A DNA stretch of 64,000 nt from the NCBI GenBank assembly GCA_964449565.1, contig CAYUZB010000007.1, positions 1 through 64,000 on the forward strand. The letters run 5' to 3'. The number at the start of each line of letters is the position of its first letter. Position 1 is the stretch's first letter. The position numbers and the translations under genes were made by a program. This document shows positions 33,704 to 43,379 of this stretch, piece by piece. The notes beneath the pieces are model-generated. The model worked only from the letters and a program-made list of their open reading frames with translations. It did no database searches and was not told the origin of the DNA. The DNA is from Granulosicoccus sp964449565. GTDB lineage: Bacteria; Pseudomonadota; Gammaproteobacteria; Granulosicoccales; Granulosicoccaceae.

Positions 33704-34897
33704 GTGAAAATTGAGTCGCTGGAAACCTTTGTCGTCGGTAATCCGCCGCCCCATTATGGTGGGCGTTACTTCATCTTTGTAAAGCTTCGCACGCGTTGTG
33801 GTATCGAGGGTATTGGCGAGGTCTATACCGCTACGTTCAGTCCGCAGGTAGTCGCGGCAATGATAGAAGACGTCTTCGAGCATCACTTTGTTGATGCAGA
33901 TCCATTTCATATCGAGAAATTATGGCGTGCTGTTTATGGTCGTGGATATACACTGCGACCCGATATTTCATTGATGAGTGTGCTGAGCGGTCTTGAAACT
34001 GCATGCTGGGATATTGTTGGCAAGGCTGTAGACAAACCTGTCTATGAGCTGCTCGGTGGACAGGTTCATGATCGTTTGCGCAGTTACACGTATATCTATC
34101 CACGTAAGGGAGAAGATGAGTCGGTTTACAGCGATCCTGACCTTGCTGCTGAACGAGCACTTGAATATGTCGAGCTTGGATTTACTGCTCTGAAGTTTGA
34201 CCCGGCGGGTGCTTACACTGTGTATGACGGTCATCAACCGTCACTGGCTGATCTTGATCGCTCAGAGAAATTTGTCAAGACATTGAGAAAAGCAGTTGGC
34301 AATCGGGCTGATCTGTTGTTTGGCACGCACGGCCAGTTCACCACATCTGGCGCCATTCGTCTTGCGAAACGTATTGAATCCAGTGATCCCTTGTGGTTTG
34401 AGGAGCCAATACCGCCGGAAAACGCTCGTGAGATGGCGAGAGTTGCGCGACAGACATCCATTCCCATTGCCACGGGCGAGCGATTGACCACCAAATATGA
34501 ATTTGCGCGTGTTCTTGAAGAGCAGGCCGCATCGATTTTGCAAATGGCGCTGGGACGAGTAGGCGGTTTGCTTGAAGCGAAAAAAATTGCTGGGATGGCT
34601 GAGACATACTATGCGCAGATCGCCCCGCATCTTTACTGTGGTCCGGTTGAAGGTGCTGCGAATGTTCAATTGGCTACCTGTACACCCAATTTTCTGATTC
34701 TGGAAAGCATCGAGACCTGGGGAGGTTTTCATGCGGAGATTTTGAAATCGCCAATGCGCTGGGAGGATGGGTATGTCATTCCTCCCACTGGGCCGGGTAT
34801 TGGTATTGAACTGGATGAAGATGTTGCTCGCGCTAATCCTTATACCGGGTCAGCCTTACATCTTGAAATGAGCGAAGAAGTTAGTTTGCCTGGCTGA
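33704..34897 (+). CDS. Enolase-superfamily (mandelate racemase/muconate lactonizing) enzyme
   Basis: A 397-residue enzyme of the mandelate racemase group, probably an acid-sugar dehydratase. Visible: lid domain at the N-terminus, K164 in ALKFDPAG, metal ligands in 'WFEEPIPPEN' (E233/E234) and ATGER (E259), and the general base H309 in 'IAPHLYCGP'. The first metal-ligand position, Asp in DFHGR of galactonate dehydratase, reads GTHGQ here (207-211), probably a subfamily trait. GTG start with GAGGAG upstream. No sugar-acid kinase or aldolase is adjacent; the substrate cannot be assigned. Confidence 0.85.
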   Translation: MKIESLETFVVGNPPPHYGGRYFIFVKLRTRCGIEGIGEVYTATFSPQVVAAMIEDVFEHHFVDADPFHIEKLWRAVYGRGYTLRPDISLMSVLSGLETACWDIVGKAVDKPVYELLGGQVHDRLRSYTYIYPRKGEDESVYSDPDLAAERALEYVELGFTALKFDPAGAYTVYDGHQPSLADLDRSEKFVKTLRKAVGNRADLLFGTHGQFTTSGAIRLAKRIESSDPLWFEEPIPPENAREMARVARQTSIPIATGERLTTKYEFARVLEEQAASILQMALGRVGGLLEAKKIAGMAETYYAQIAPHLYCGPVEGAANVQLATCTPNFLILESIETWGGFHAEILKSPMRWEDGYVIPPTGPGIGIELDEDVARANPYTGSALHLEMSEEVSLPG

Positions 34898-36941
34898 ATC
34901 GGGCTTTCGCCAGTGCAAGATTCAGTGATCGTAACTCACGTTTGATTGTTTTCAAGGTGGTTTTGTTTTGTGCGTCGTTGTTTTGGCTGAATCGCACTTC
35001 GGCAAACGCTTGCTGCAGCTGTCGCAAGCGTTGTGCTTGAGTCGGGTGTGCTTCGGCGACACGTGTCAGGAATTCTTCCGGGGTCTCCGCGTTCTTGCGA
35101 ATGATGCCTCGACGGGCCAGCAGACGGCATAGCCGGTCCCAGGACTTTTCAGTTTCGGTCAGTTTGGCAGCCGCGATAGCCGGCAAGCCAAGTACGGCTA
35201 AAGACCAGAGTGCTGCAGCCAAACTGATTACAGCGGCGATCTGCCATAGTGCTGGTTTTGCCAAGCCGAGTTTCTTCAGCAAGTTCGCCTGTGACTCATT
35301 ATCGAAATTAACCACAAGACGTTGCCACTGATGGTTCATCGCGTCCCAGTGCAAATTCAGGTCTTTGATCCAGCCACCGTTCAAACGGGCCATTCTAGGA
35401 AGCGTGTCACCATCTGGCAGCGCAGATGCTACTCCTTGTTCGACGCGGGACGGGGCAACTGCGGCTGTCGGATCATAGCGTCGCCATGCACCATCAATAT
35501 AAGCCTCGGCCCAGGCATGCGCATCGGATTGCCGAACGATCATGTAGTCCTCGTTCATCTCACCGCCCTGATAGCCCGTGACGACGCGTGATGGAATGCC
35601 GGCGCTTCGCATCATGACAACAAAAGCGGCTGCATAGTGTTCGCAGAATCCGGAGCGGGTCTGGAACATGAATTCGTCAACCGGTGCGTCACCGAGTAGT
35701 TGTGGTTTCAGGGTGTAGTGAAACGGTTTTTCGTTGAAATGATTCAGAACATTTTGTGCGAATGCGGCATCTGAACCTGCTTGTTGGCGCATTTCTCGCG
35801 CTAACGCTGTTGTTTTTAGATTCTTGCCTGCCAATTGCAGATTTTCAATGGAAGGCTTTCGCAGTGGTACCAGTTGATTGCTCAAACTTGAGCTTTGACG
35901 GTAGCGGATTACCTGGCTTACCGTGTCTTTGCTAATTAGTTGTCCATCTGCCAACAAGCGCGCGACGGGGTTGTCCTGGTTGTTATTGATACCGTCATCG
36001 CCGGATCCTGTGTGTGGTAATGACACAGGATTGTCCAGTGCAAAAAGCCAGCGCTGCTTGTGTGGCTGCAACGTGACTGTGTAATTCACCGCATCCGCTG
36101 GATCACTATTGTTTCGCTGCAGGTTGACTGAGCGATGGGCCTCTATCGGTACGTTGACGGCGCGCTTTCCTTGTGACCATCGTTTTCCATCAAATTTGTT
36201 CAGAACCGGCCCACGCCAGTAACGCAAGGCATTCGGTGGCGGTGATTCATCAAAATCAACGCGAAAGGCTACGGCGGGCGATTGAATGAGGTTTGCGATG
36301 GACCCAGGGTCCATGGTGTCAGATAGTCCCGTGGTTGCCATGGCATCTTCGGGTAAAGACCATAGTGGTCCAGGCAGACGTGGGAAAACCATGAATAACA
36401 GCGCCGCGATGGGTGCGCCTTGCAATAATAGTTTGCCGATGAGTTTGACTTGCGTCTTGCTGGCGACTGGGTTTTTCGGATCTCTAAGTATGCAAAGTGC
36501 ATGTCCAAGCGCTACAACGGCTGGCAAGGTGACCAGCGCGGACAGAATGCTTTGCGAGTAGAAATATTGGGTGAGCAATAGAAAGGCGGCAAGGCACAGC
36601 AATAGCGTTGCGTCACTCGGGCGTTTGAGTTCAGCGCTTTTGGCCGCGACGAGCAGGAACAGAAAAGCGACCGATGGGTCACGACCGAGAAAATATCCGT
36701 ACTGTAGTCTGATGATTATCGCCGCTCCGATGGCAATGGCAGTTATCGCCCATGGGGAAAGAAGGCGTTTGATAAAACGTTTGTCGGGATAACGCAATGC
36801 CGCAAAACGAGTTGACACGATACTTGCGCCAAGCAAGCTTACCCACAGAGGCAGATGCAGAACGTGGGGGACTTGTACAAGGAATAAAAGCACTATCAAG
36901 GCTTTGATCGTGCGCGCGTCCAGTTCCTCGGTAGTGCTCAT
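34881..36941 (-). CDS. TgpA-type membrane transglutaminase-like protein
   Basis: A 686-residue protein with an N-terminal DUF3488 membrane region (about five helices), a periplasmic transglutaminase-like domain and one more C-terminal helix with a cytoplasmic DUF4129-like tail. The Cys-His-Asp triad is in SGFCEHYAA, QSDAHAWAEA and RRYDPTAAV. Start at 36941 overlaps the upstream DUF58 stop (ATGA); an upstream in-frame extension of 44 residues has no family support. Works with DUF58 and MoxR proteins encoded upstream. In Pseudomonas TgpA is essential; substrate unknown. Confidence 0.9.
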   Translation of the reverse strand: MSTTEELDARTIKALIVLLFLVQVPHVLHLPLWVSLLGASIVSTRFAALRYPDKRFIKRLLSPWAITAIAIGAAIIIRLQYGYFLGRDPSVAFLFLLVAAKSAELKRPSDATLLLCLAAFLLLTQYFYSQSILSALVTLPAVVALGHALCILRDPKNPVASKTQVKLIGKLLLQGAPIAALLFMVFPRLPGPLWSLPEDAMATTGLSDTMDPGSIANLIQSPAVAFRVDFDESPPPNALRYWRGPVLNKFDGKRWSQGKRAVNVPIEAHRSVNLQRNNSDPADAVNYTVTLQPHKQRWLFALDNPVSLPHTGSGDDGINNNQDNPVARLLADGQLISKDTVSQVIRYRQSSSLSNQLVPLRKPSIENLQLAGKNLKTTALAREMRQQAGSDAAFAQNVLNHFNEKPFHYTLKPQLLGDAPVDEFMFQTRSGFCEHYAAAFVVMMRSAGIPSRVVTGYQGGEMNEDYMIVRQSDAHAWAEAYIDGAWRRYDPTAAVAPSRVEQGVASALPDGDTLPRMARLNGGWIKDLNLHWDAMNHQWQRLVVNFDNESQANLLKKLGLAKPALWQIAAVISLAAALWSLAVLGLPAIAAAKLTETEKSWDRLCRLLARRGIIRKNAETPEEFLTRVAEAHPTQAQRLRQLQQAFAEVRFSQNNDAQNKTTLKTIKRELRSLNLALAKARFSQAN

Positions 36942-37897
36942 CGCGGATGTCCGTGCAAGGCAAGTGCTGTTAGTGCCTTTCTTTGTTGTTCCGGGCCGTG
37001 ATTGAACTCGAGTTCCTCGGCTGGCAGTCTGAGCGCGTAGTCGGCATTGCCCGATTCCGCTTTCAATACCCACGCTGCTATACGCGATAGTTGTTCTTCC
37101 AGTGTACCTGCGCGTGCCTGTTCGAGTGAGAATTCAGTCCGCGCATCGCCAGCCTCGGTGTCGAAAGTTTTGACCTTCAGACCCAGACCTCGAGCGGCTG
37201 ATTTCCAGGCGATAGAGCCGATTGAGTCGCCGGCCTGGTAGTCGCGAAGTCCGGAAACATCGCCTTGTCTCGCGCTGGTTTGCTGGGCACCGTCGGCGTC
37301 GCTCAACACACTGGGTAGTTCAGGTGGATCCGACTCTGGAACCGGATAGACAATGCCTTTGATATCGGCATGCAGATAGCTCCAGCCGGTCCACAGCCCG
37401 AGTGGCCAGTCGCTTTGCAGTGTCAGCCTTCCCAGCGACTGATATCCGCGTTTGATGGTGTTGGCACTGATTGTTACCTCAGTGGACTCCAGAGAAGCAA
37501 TGGCGATATTGTCGCTTCGATTGTTTTTAGTTATCAGATTCAGACCATGGCGATCGGTGCCGCTTGGGTTGTGTACTTTCAAGTAGAAGGGTAGTTTGTC
37601 ACCGGCGAAAGTGTCCCCTCCACTCATGTGCTGAACGACGATGCCGGAAATATTTTTATAGGTTTGAAGTAACGTCGCTGCGAACAATCCAGTCAGCAAA
37701 AAGCACAAGGCGTAACCAAGGCTCAGTGCATAGTTGATAGAGGCAATCAGCATGAGCAGCAAGGCTGCCAGGAACGCCCAACCGCGACGTGTTGGCAGGA
37801 TATAAATTCGCTGGTGTTCAACCTTGTGTGGCAGTAGGTCAAGCGCCTGTGTCCTGAACAGACGTTGCCAGATGTGCGACAGGGTGTTCATTTGCAA
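36938..37897 (-). CDS. DUF58-domain protein
   Basis: A 319-residue protein with two close N-terminal transmembrane helices (AFLAALLLMLIASINYALSL and FLLTGLFAATLLQ) and the DUF58 signature 'GLRDYQAGDSIGSIAWKSAAR' near residue 215. DUF58 proteins accompany MoxR ATPases and often carry a VWA-like fold. Between moxR and tgpA, with a four-base overlap to the latter. Confidence 0.9.
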   Translation of the reverse strand: MQMNTLSHIWQRLFRTQALDLLPHKVEHQRIYILPTRRGWAFLAALLLMLIASINYALSLGYALCFLLTGLFAATLLQTYKNISGIVVQHMSGGDTFAGDKLPFYLKVHNPSGTDRHGLNLITKNNRSDNIAIASLESTEVTISANTIKRGYQSLGRLTLQSDWPLGLWTGWSYLHADIKGIVYPVPESDPPELPSVLSDADGAQQTSARQGDVSGLRDYQAGDSIGSIAWKSAARGLGLKVKTFDTEAGDARTEFSLEQARAGTLEEQLSRIAAWVLKAESGNADYALRLPAEELEFNHGPEQQRKALTALALHGHPR

Positions 37898-37908
37898 GGC
37901 TCCAACGC

Positions 37909-38862
37909 TCAGGGCATTGGAACCTGGTCCAGAATGTCTTCCGCCAATGCTTGACCGCTACTGACTCGCCCTGTCAGTCGATGTCCGCTCATCGCTGGAA
38001 AAACAGCTCTGACATCATCGGGCAGTACATGATTTCTACCGGCGAGAAATGCATAGGCTCGCACCAGTCGAACCAAATTCAAACCCGCCCTTGGGCTCAA
38101 ACCGGTACCGTGATGAACCGCACCTTCGCGTGTGATCGATAGCAGTGCCTGGATGTAGTCGAAGATGGGTGGAGCGATATGCACCTGTTCAGCGGTTTTG
38201 GACCAGGTCTTGACCTGATCAGGGTCTGTTATGGCCGACAGTTCTGAGAGACTGGTGCGGCGATCACCATGTTCCAGTAACTCGCGTTCGATCTTTTTGT
38301 CGGGGTAGCCAATTTCGATACCGACGAGGAAGCGGTCAAGTTGCGACTCGGGCAAGGGAAAAGCCCCGAGTTGGTCAGCAGGATTTTGCGTTGCGATAAC
38401 AAAGAAATCGTCGTTAAGCGGGTAGGTTTGGCCATCGACAGATACCTGACGCTCTTCCATCGCCTCCAACAGTGCGCTTTGCGCCTTCGGCGGCGCCCGG
38501 TTGATTTCATCGGCGAGCAATATGGATGTAAACACCGGGCCGGGTTTGAATTCGAAATTCTGCGTTGTTGTATTGAAGATCGACGCGCCTACGATATCTG
38601 CCGGTAACAGATCGCTGGTGAACTGAACACGGGTCCAGGGCATGCCAAGAACGGCGCCCAGAGCTTGTGCCAAAGTTGTCTTGCCAACTCCTGGGACATC
38701 TTCAATCAACAAATGTCCTCGGGCAATCAGGCAGCTTAGCGCCAGGGTCACCTGCTCTTGCTTGCCGAGTAGGATTTGTTCAAGGGCACTCTGTGCAGTT
38801 GCAACGGGCTGGCTTGTCCCGGTTGGCAGGGAGTGGATATCGGCAGCGGCTGTTTGGTTCAT
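37909..38862 (-). CDS. moxR: MoxR-family AAA+ ATPase
   Basis: A 317-residue AAA+ ATPase. Walker A GVGKTT in 'LIEDVPGVGKTTLAQAL', Walker B LLADEIN in 'SILLADEINRAPPKAQSALLEAMEE', sensor 1 in 'FVIATQNPAD', and the Arg-finger region 'LPESQLDRFLV' are all present. MoxR proteins act as chaperones that activate partner complexes with VWA-like domains; the DUF58 and TgpA genes follow directly. Confidence 0.94.
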   Translation of the reverse strand: MNQTAAADIHSLPTGTSQPVATAQSALEQILLGKQEQVTLALSCLIARGHLLIEDVPGVGKTTLAQALGAVLGMPWTRVQFTSDLLPADIVGASIFNTTTQNFEFKPGPVFTSILLADEINRAPPKAQSALLEAMEERQVSVDGQTYPLNDDFFVIATQNPADQLGAFPLPESQLDRFLVGIEIGYPDKKIERELLEHGDRRTSLSELSAITDPDQVKTWSKTAEQVHIAPPIFDYIQALLSITREGAVHHGTGLSPRAGLNLVRLVRAYAFLAGRNHVLPDDVRAVFPAMSGHRLTGRVSSGQALAEDILDQVPMP

Positions 38863-39360
38863 ACAAGCGTTATCGGCTGATAGAGCCGGGACTCCTGTGT
38901 GTATGGGCCCGGCGTGGGTGTATTTCGTTTACTGACACGTAATCTGTGAGCAATGCCTCAATTCCTGTCCGGCAATATCGCCAGTCGAACTGTAAGCGCC
39001 ACCCGGTTGATACACAATTCATTTGTCAAAAGAATTGCTCGTGAATTAATCCTGACCGCCAATCTCCTTACAAGTTGCTTTTTCTGTCTGGTGCTTGGTA
39101 TTCCAGTGGGGTTGTCGCTTGGGGTTAGGGTTATGCCACCCACGAAATCGATCAATGCCCCGAATATCCTGTTTTTATGTCGGGCGACGAGCGAACGGAC
39201 TGGCAATTTTGACGCGGCAGGACAACAGCCCCTGTCGGAAGTGCAGTCGGTGTACGCGCCCCAATAATCAAGGCCCTGTCGCCAGTGCAGGTACGAACAA
39301 CGTAGACCAAGCGCTATTGTTATACTGGACTGGAATTCCTGAACCTGTTATAGCGCTTTC
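38863..39360. other. Intergenic region between moxR operon and the DUF349 gene
   Basis: About 500 bases with divergent genes on each side, so it should hold promoters for both. A 104-codon plus-strand frame (38953-39267) has a hydrophobic patch but no recognised domain or good ribosome binding site, and I do not call it. No strong hairpin or repeat is visible. Confidence 0.5.
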
Positions 39361-42171
39361 ATGCGTGTGAAAAATTTTCTTAAATCATCGTCACACCACC
39401 AGCACAAGGACCCGACGGTACGTCGTGAAAGCCTTGATCAGCTGGATGCGGTAGACAGCGATTCTCAGGCGATAATCATCGAGCTGGCTTCCAATGATCC
39501 AGACGTCACGGTCAGAACAGCCGCGATTGCCAAGTTGACTGATCTCGCTGTACTTCGCGAATTACTTGATGCCAATGGCGACAGCGCAGAAGCGATTCGC
39601 GGTGCTGCAGAGTCTCGCTTGTCAGAATTGCTGGAGCAGGATGCCGTCAGCGATATCGCTGTACGGGCCCTGCTGGCCTCGCATGCTCCGCGACTGGCTG
39701 TTTCTATTGCCTCCTGCAGTGCTGCCAAAGCCCAGCGAGAGATGGCACTCGATGCAATTACTGAAGAATCTTCATTGCTGGATATCGTTCAGCAGACACG
39801 TTCACACGATACGCGACTCGCTGCGGCTAGCCGTCTGACGAAACACGATACGATTCGAGCTGCACTGACTGCCGTTCGTTCACGTGACAAAGTCGTTGCA
39901 AAGCAATTGCAGCAACGCCTCGATGAGGAAGCTGCGCGCGAAGCCGCGCGCATAGCAACGACTCATGCAGTTGGTGCTGCACTGCAATCAGCCGAAGAAT
40001 TGTCAGAGTCGGTTTGGTCGCCACAATTCAAGGGGCGCTATCAAGAATTGGAACAACGTTGGAAAGCATTTGACGAAGCCGATATCGCTGATCGTGACCT
40101 CGCTTTCAAAACGGCAATGAACAAGGCTGGCAAAGTGCTTGCGGAACACGAAGAAAAAGTGGCCGGTGAAGCAAAAGCAGAGGAGTCAGCACTTGCCGAT
40201 ACTTCAGCTTCAGAAAAATCTGCTGAAGGCGTGGCGCCAGTTATTGTCGAACATAGTGCCGAGCTTAAAGGTGTGATTGAAAAGCTTGGCAGTAGCGATA
40301 TAGAAGCATTGTCAGCTAACCTGGAGACGCTCAAGGGAGACATGAGCGACTTGCCAGCTGACGCAAGCAAGCTGGTTCAGCACGCTGAAGCTATTGCCGT
40401 TCTGTTCAACCCGCCATTCGAGATGCAAAAAGCTCGGCCGGGTACCTTGAAACAGCGAATGAAACGTGTTGAGGCTTTGCTCGATACCGAGACTCTGCTG
40501 CCGGGTGTGGATGTCGCTGAGCTTGACTATATGGGTGAATTCAAAGCCCATTTGCCTGCTTTGCAAAATAGAATGGGCAAAGCCGAGCAGGAATCAGCCG
40601 ACCGCGTCAAAGCGACTCATAGACAGTTTGCAGCTTTGTCCGGCATCATCAAAGAAGGTAAGTGGGGCCCGGCCAATAGCATGATGCGCCGACTCCAGAA
40701 AAAGATCGAGGCCATGGAGCCAGCGGAACGTTCAGGGCTGGATGACAAACTGAACAAAGCCAATGTGCAGCTGACGGAAATGGCTGATTGGCAGGATTTT
40801 GCGGCGCGGCCAAAACTTGAAGCGCTGTGCGAATCGATGGAAGCGCTACCATCTAAGTCGTTGACACCAGAACCTTTAGCCAAGGAAGTTCGCGAGCTGC
40901 AAAAGAGTTGGAAGTCCTTAGGGGTAAGCCGCGCTTCAAACGAACTGTGGTCGCGTTTCAAGACAGCCGGTGACGTCGCCTATGAGCCTTGTAAGGCCTG
41001 GTTTGATGAAAAACAAAAACTGCGCCAGCAAAAGCTTGATGCAAAAGCTGCTCTGTGCGACGAGCTAGAGACGGAAGCTGCGAAGCTTGGCGAAGATACT
41101 GTCGATTACAAGGCGATTCAGAAACGTGTCAACATTGCCAAGCGTGAATGGACCAAGAATCGTGTTCAGGATCGCAAGCCTGACAAGGCGCTAGAGGCTC
41201 GATTTTCAGATGCCTTAAAGCCGTTCGATACTGTGCTGGCTGAGCAGTATGATGCCAATGCGAGTGCTAAACAGGCACTGGTCGAAAAAGTTGCCGCACT
41301 CGCCGAAGGCGAGATCAATCAACACAGTGCCAATCAGGCCAAGCGATTGCTGAGTGCCTGGAAACTTGTAGGTGTGATGCGTCGCAAGGAAGATCAAGCA
41401 CTGTGGGAAGTCTTCAATGGGCATCTCGGTACGATTTTCAAGCATCAAAACAAGGTTGAGCGCGATAAGAAGCGAGCAGGGCTTGAGCATGTATTTCGCG
41501 CCAAGGACATCATCAAGAAACTCAAGTCCTTGGCTCGAGCCGATACTCTCGATGAGGGAGAAGTACAGGGCCTGGCAACCGAGTTTCAAGGACTTGCCGA
41601 ATTTCCTGAACGGGACAAGAAGTTCTTGTTGCGAGATTTTCGCTCGGCCATCGATGCTTGCGGCCGCGTACAAGACAAGGCTTCGAAACGTCGAGTGCAT
41701 GCTGAATATGAAGAGCGCATGCGGTTGGTCGGTCTCTGTGAGCAACTGGAATTAGCTGTTGAAGATCCGACAGCTGCGAGTGATACATTACGTGATGACG
41801 TGGTACATGGCTGGGATTCCACAGAGACGCGGCTAGGCCGGGAAGTGGCTGTAAAGCTTGAAGCTCGCCGGGATTCGGCACTTTCACATCTTGATAATGG
41901 CACACAGCCCGATTACTCTGCGAATGAGGAAATGCGTCGCGATCTATTAATAAAAATGGAAGTTGCCGCTGATATCGAAACACCTGCCGATGACAAGTCT
42001 CGACGGATGCAATACCAGTTAGCCAATTTGCAAGCAGGAATGAGTAGTGCAAGTGAAGATAAAAAAACTGTGCTTGGCGAGTTGGAAGGTCAATGGCTGG
42101 CAGCTCCGCCGGTGAGACAGGCGATTAAAGACAGCTTGCAGTCGCGATATTTGAAAGCGTGCAAACGATAG
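39361..42171 (+). CDS. DUF349-repeat protein
   Basis: A large (936 residues), helical, soluble protein. The N-terminal third looks like HEAT-like helical pairs ('DPDVTVRTAAIAKLTDLAVLRELL'); the middle and C-terminal parts contain several DUF349 repeats, recognisable by 'W..F....P....W', for example 'RYQELEQRWKAFDEADI', 'ELQKSWKSLGVSRASNELWSRFK' and 'LLSAWKLVGVMRRKEDQALWEVF'. DUF349 proteins are widespread in gammaproteobacteria; no mechanism is established. Ten bases separate it from the EAL-domain gene, indicating an operon. Confidence 0.88.
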   Translation: MRVKNFLKSSSHHQHKDPTVRRESLDQLDAVDSDSQAIIIELASNDPDVTVRTAAIAKLTDLAVLRELLDANGDSAEAIRGAAESRLSELLEQDAVSDIAVRALLASHAPRLAVSIASCSAAKAQREMALDAITEESSLLDIVQQTRSHDTRLAAASRLTKHDTIRAALTAVRSRDKVVAKQLQQRLDEEAAREAARIATTHAVGAALQSAEELSESVWSPQFKGRYQELEQRWKAFDEADIADRDLAFKTAMNKAGKVLAEHEEKVAGEAKAEESALADTSASEKSAEGVAPVIVEHSAELKGVIEKLGSSDIEALSANLETLKGDMSDLPADASKLVQHAEAIAVLFNPPFEMQKARPGTLKQRMKRVEALLDTETLLPGVDVAELDYMGEFKAHLPALQNRMGKAEQESADRVKATHRQFAALSGIIKEGKWGPANSMMRRLQKKIEAMEPAERSGLDDKLNKANVQLTEMADWQDFAARPKLEALCESMEALPSKSLTPEPLAKEVRELQKSWKSLGVSRASNELWSRFKTAGDVAYEPCKAWFDEKQKLRQQKLDAKAALCDELETEAAKLGEDTVDYKAIQKRVNIAKREWTKNRVQDRKPDKALEARFSDALKPFDTVLAEQYDANASAKQALVEKVAALAEGEINQHSANQAKRLLSAWKLVGVMRRKEDQALWEVFNGHLGTIFKHQNKVERDKKRAGLEHVFRAKDIIKKLKSLARADTLDEGEVQGLATEFQGLAEFPERDKKFLLRDFRSAIDACGRVQDKASKRRVHAEYEERMRLVGLCEQLELAVEDPTAASDTLRDDVVHGWDSTETRLGREVAVKLEARRDSALSHLDNGTQPDYSANEEMRRDLLIKMEVAADIETPADDKSRRMQYQLANLQAGMSSASEDKKTVLGELEGQWLAAPPVRQAIKDSLQSRYLKACKR

Positions 42172-42181
42172 TGTTGCTCTC

Positions 42182-43354
42182 GTGAATACGCCTTTGACGC
42201 GCGCCACGCTTGAGCGCGCCATGAGTAACGATGAGCTGGTGCTGTACTACCAGCCAAAAATATGCCTGTTAACCGGTGATGTCATTGGGGCAGAAGCACT
42301 GGTACGTTGGGCTGATGGTACTCGCGAGATCATTCCTCCTAATGAATTTCTGCCATTGGCTGAAAGCAGTGGGCTTTTGCATGACTTGACCATGCGCTTG
42401 CTTGATCAGGTCACCGATGCGGCAGTTGAGCTTCGTGGGCATGCCAGTGATCTGGCCTTGTCGATGAATGTAGCGCCAAATGATCTTGCTTCGAACAAAA
42501 TCAGCAACCGTATTGGCGAGCTTCTGGCACAGGAAACTATCAGTCCTGAAGATCTGCAGATCGAGATTACCGAGAGCGCGGTTATGGGTAATGTCGAGCG
42601 CGTGCGGGATGATCTTGAGCGACTGAATCGGCTCGGTATCAAAGTGTTGATGGATGATTTTGGAACCGGTTACTCGTCGATTGATCGCTTGAGTCAATTA
42701 CCGTTCGATGCACTGAAGCTTGATCAAGGCGTGGTCAAACGTATGGGTAGTTCACGCCAGAGTCTTGATGTCGTGCGTTCTGCTATATCCATGGCACGAG
42801 AGCTCGGCATGACATCGGTTGCTGAAGGTATTGAAACGGAAGGGGTATACAACTTCCTGATCGCTAACGGGTGCGAAGAAGCGCAGGGGTACTACATCGC
42901 TCGCCCCATGTCATTGGCTGACCTGATCGGGTTTGTCTCTGAGACGCATGACTTTGAAGGCTCACAAATTGGTCGAGTACATCAGGCAACCTTGAACTTG
43001 ATGCACTTTCGCAAATCCCTTGTCGATGCTGCTTACTGCAGCCAGTTGGGTGTAGGTGTCGCTCTCGAATCAGTTATTGATCCGGGGCTCTGTACTGATG
43101 TGAAACACTCGCGCATGGGCGAATGGTATTTTGGTATCGGGAAAAAACTCGAGAAATTTGCAACCTATCGCGCGATTGAGAAACCGCTGTACGATATGCA
43201 CTTGGCCGGTCAGCAATTCATCCAGCTTTTATCATCCGATGTGGGTGCAGCAAAGCTCAAGGCGGGTATACATGAAGTTGATAAACAGTTTGATCGATTG
43301 GTAGACTTGTTGCACGCTCTTGAGCGCGATCTTGTGAGTGAAAAGCTACATTAA
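42182..43354 (+). CDS. EAL-domain c-di-GMP phosphodiesterase with a C-terminal CZB-like domain
   Basis: A 390-residue soluble protein. The EAL domain (about 10-255) keeps the catalytic set: EAL at 38-40, Asn in 'SMNVAPNDL', Glu in 'EITESAVM', the Asp pair in MDDFGTG, Lys in LKLDQG, Glu in AEGIETEG and Gln in EEAQGYY, so it should degrade c-di-GMP. The last 120 residues match the chemoreceptor zinc-binding (CZB) domain, but of the four expected ligands only His275 and His340 remain; the Cys position is Ser310 (SRMGEWY) and another His is Leu336. GTG start; co-transcribed with the DUF349 gene. Confidence 0.85.
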   Translation: MNTPLTRATLERAMSNDELVLYYQPKICLLTGDVIGAEALVRWADGTREIIPPNEFLPLAESSGLLHDLTMRLLDQVTDAAVELRGHASDLALSMNVAPNDLASNKISNRIGELLAQETISPEDLQIEITESAVMGNVERVRDDLERLNRLGIKVLMDDFGTGYSSIDRLSQLPFDALKLDQGVVKRMGSSRQSLDVVRSAISMARELGMTSVAEGIETEGVYNFLIANGCEEAQGYYIARPMSLADLIGFVSETHDFEGSQIGRVHQATLNLMHFRKSLVDAAYCSQLGVGVALESVIDPGLCTDVKHSRMGEWYFGIGKKLEKFATYRAIEKPLYDMHLAGQQFIQLLSSDVGAAKLKAGIHEVDKQFDRLVDLLHALERDLVSEKLH

Positions 43355-43379
43355 TTGTTATCGATAATTGTTATCGATT

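Noticed and set aside
38953..39267. 104-codon plus-strand frame in the moxR-DUF349 intergenic region
   Set aside because: No family match by eye, no ribosome binding site, composition unlike neighbours. It may be non-coding promoter sequence.
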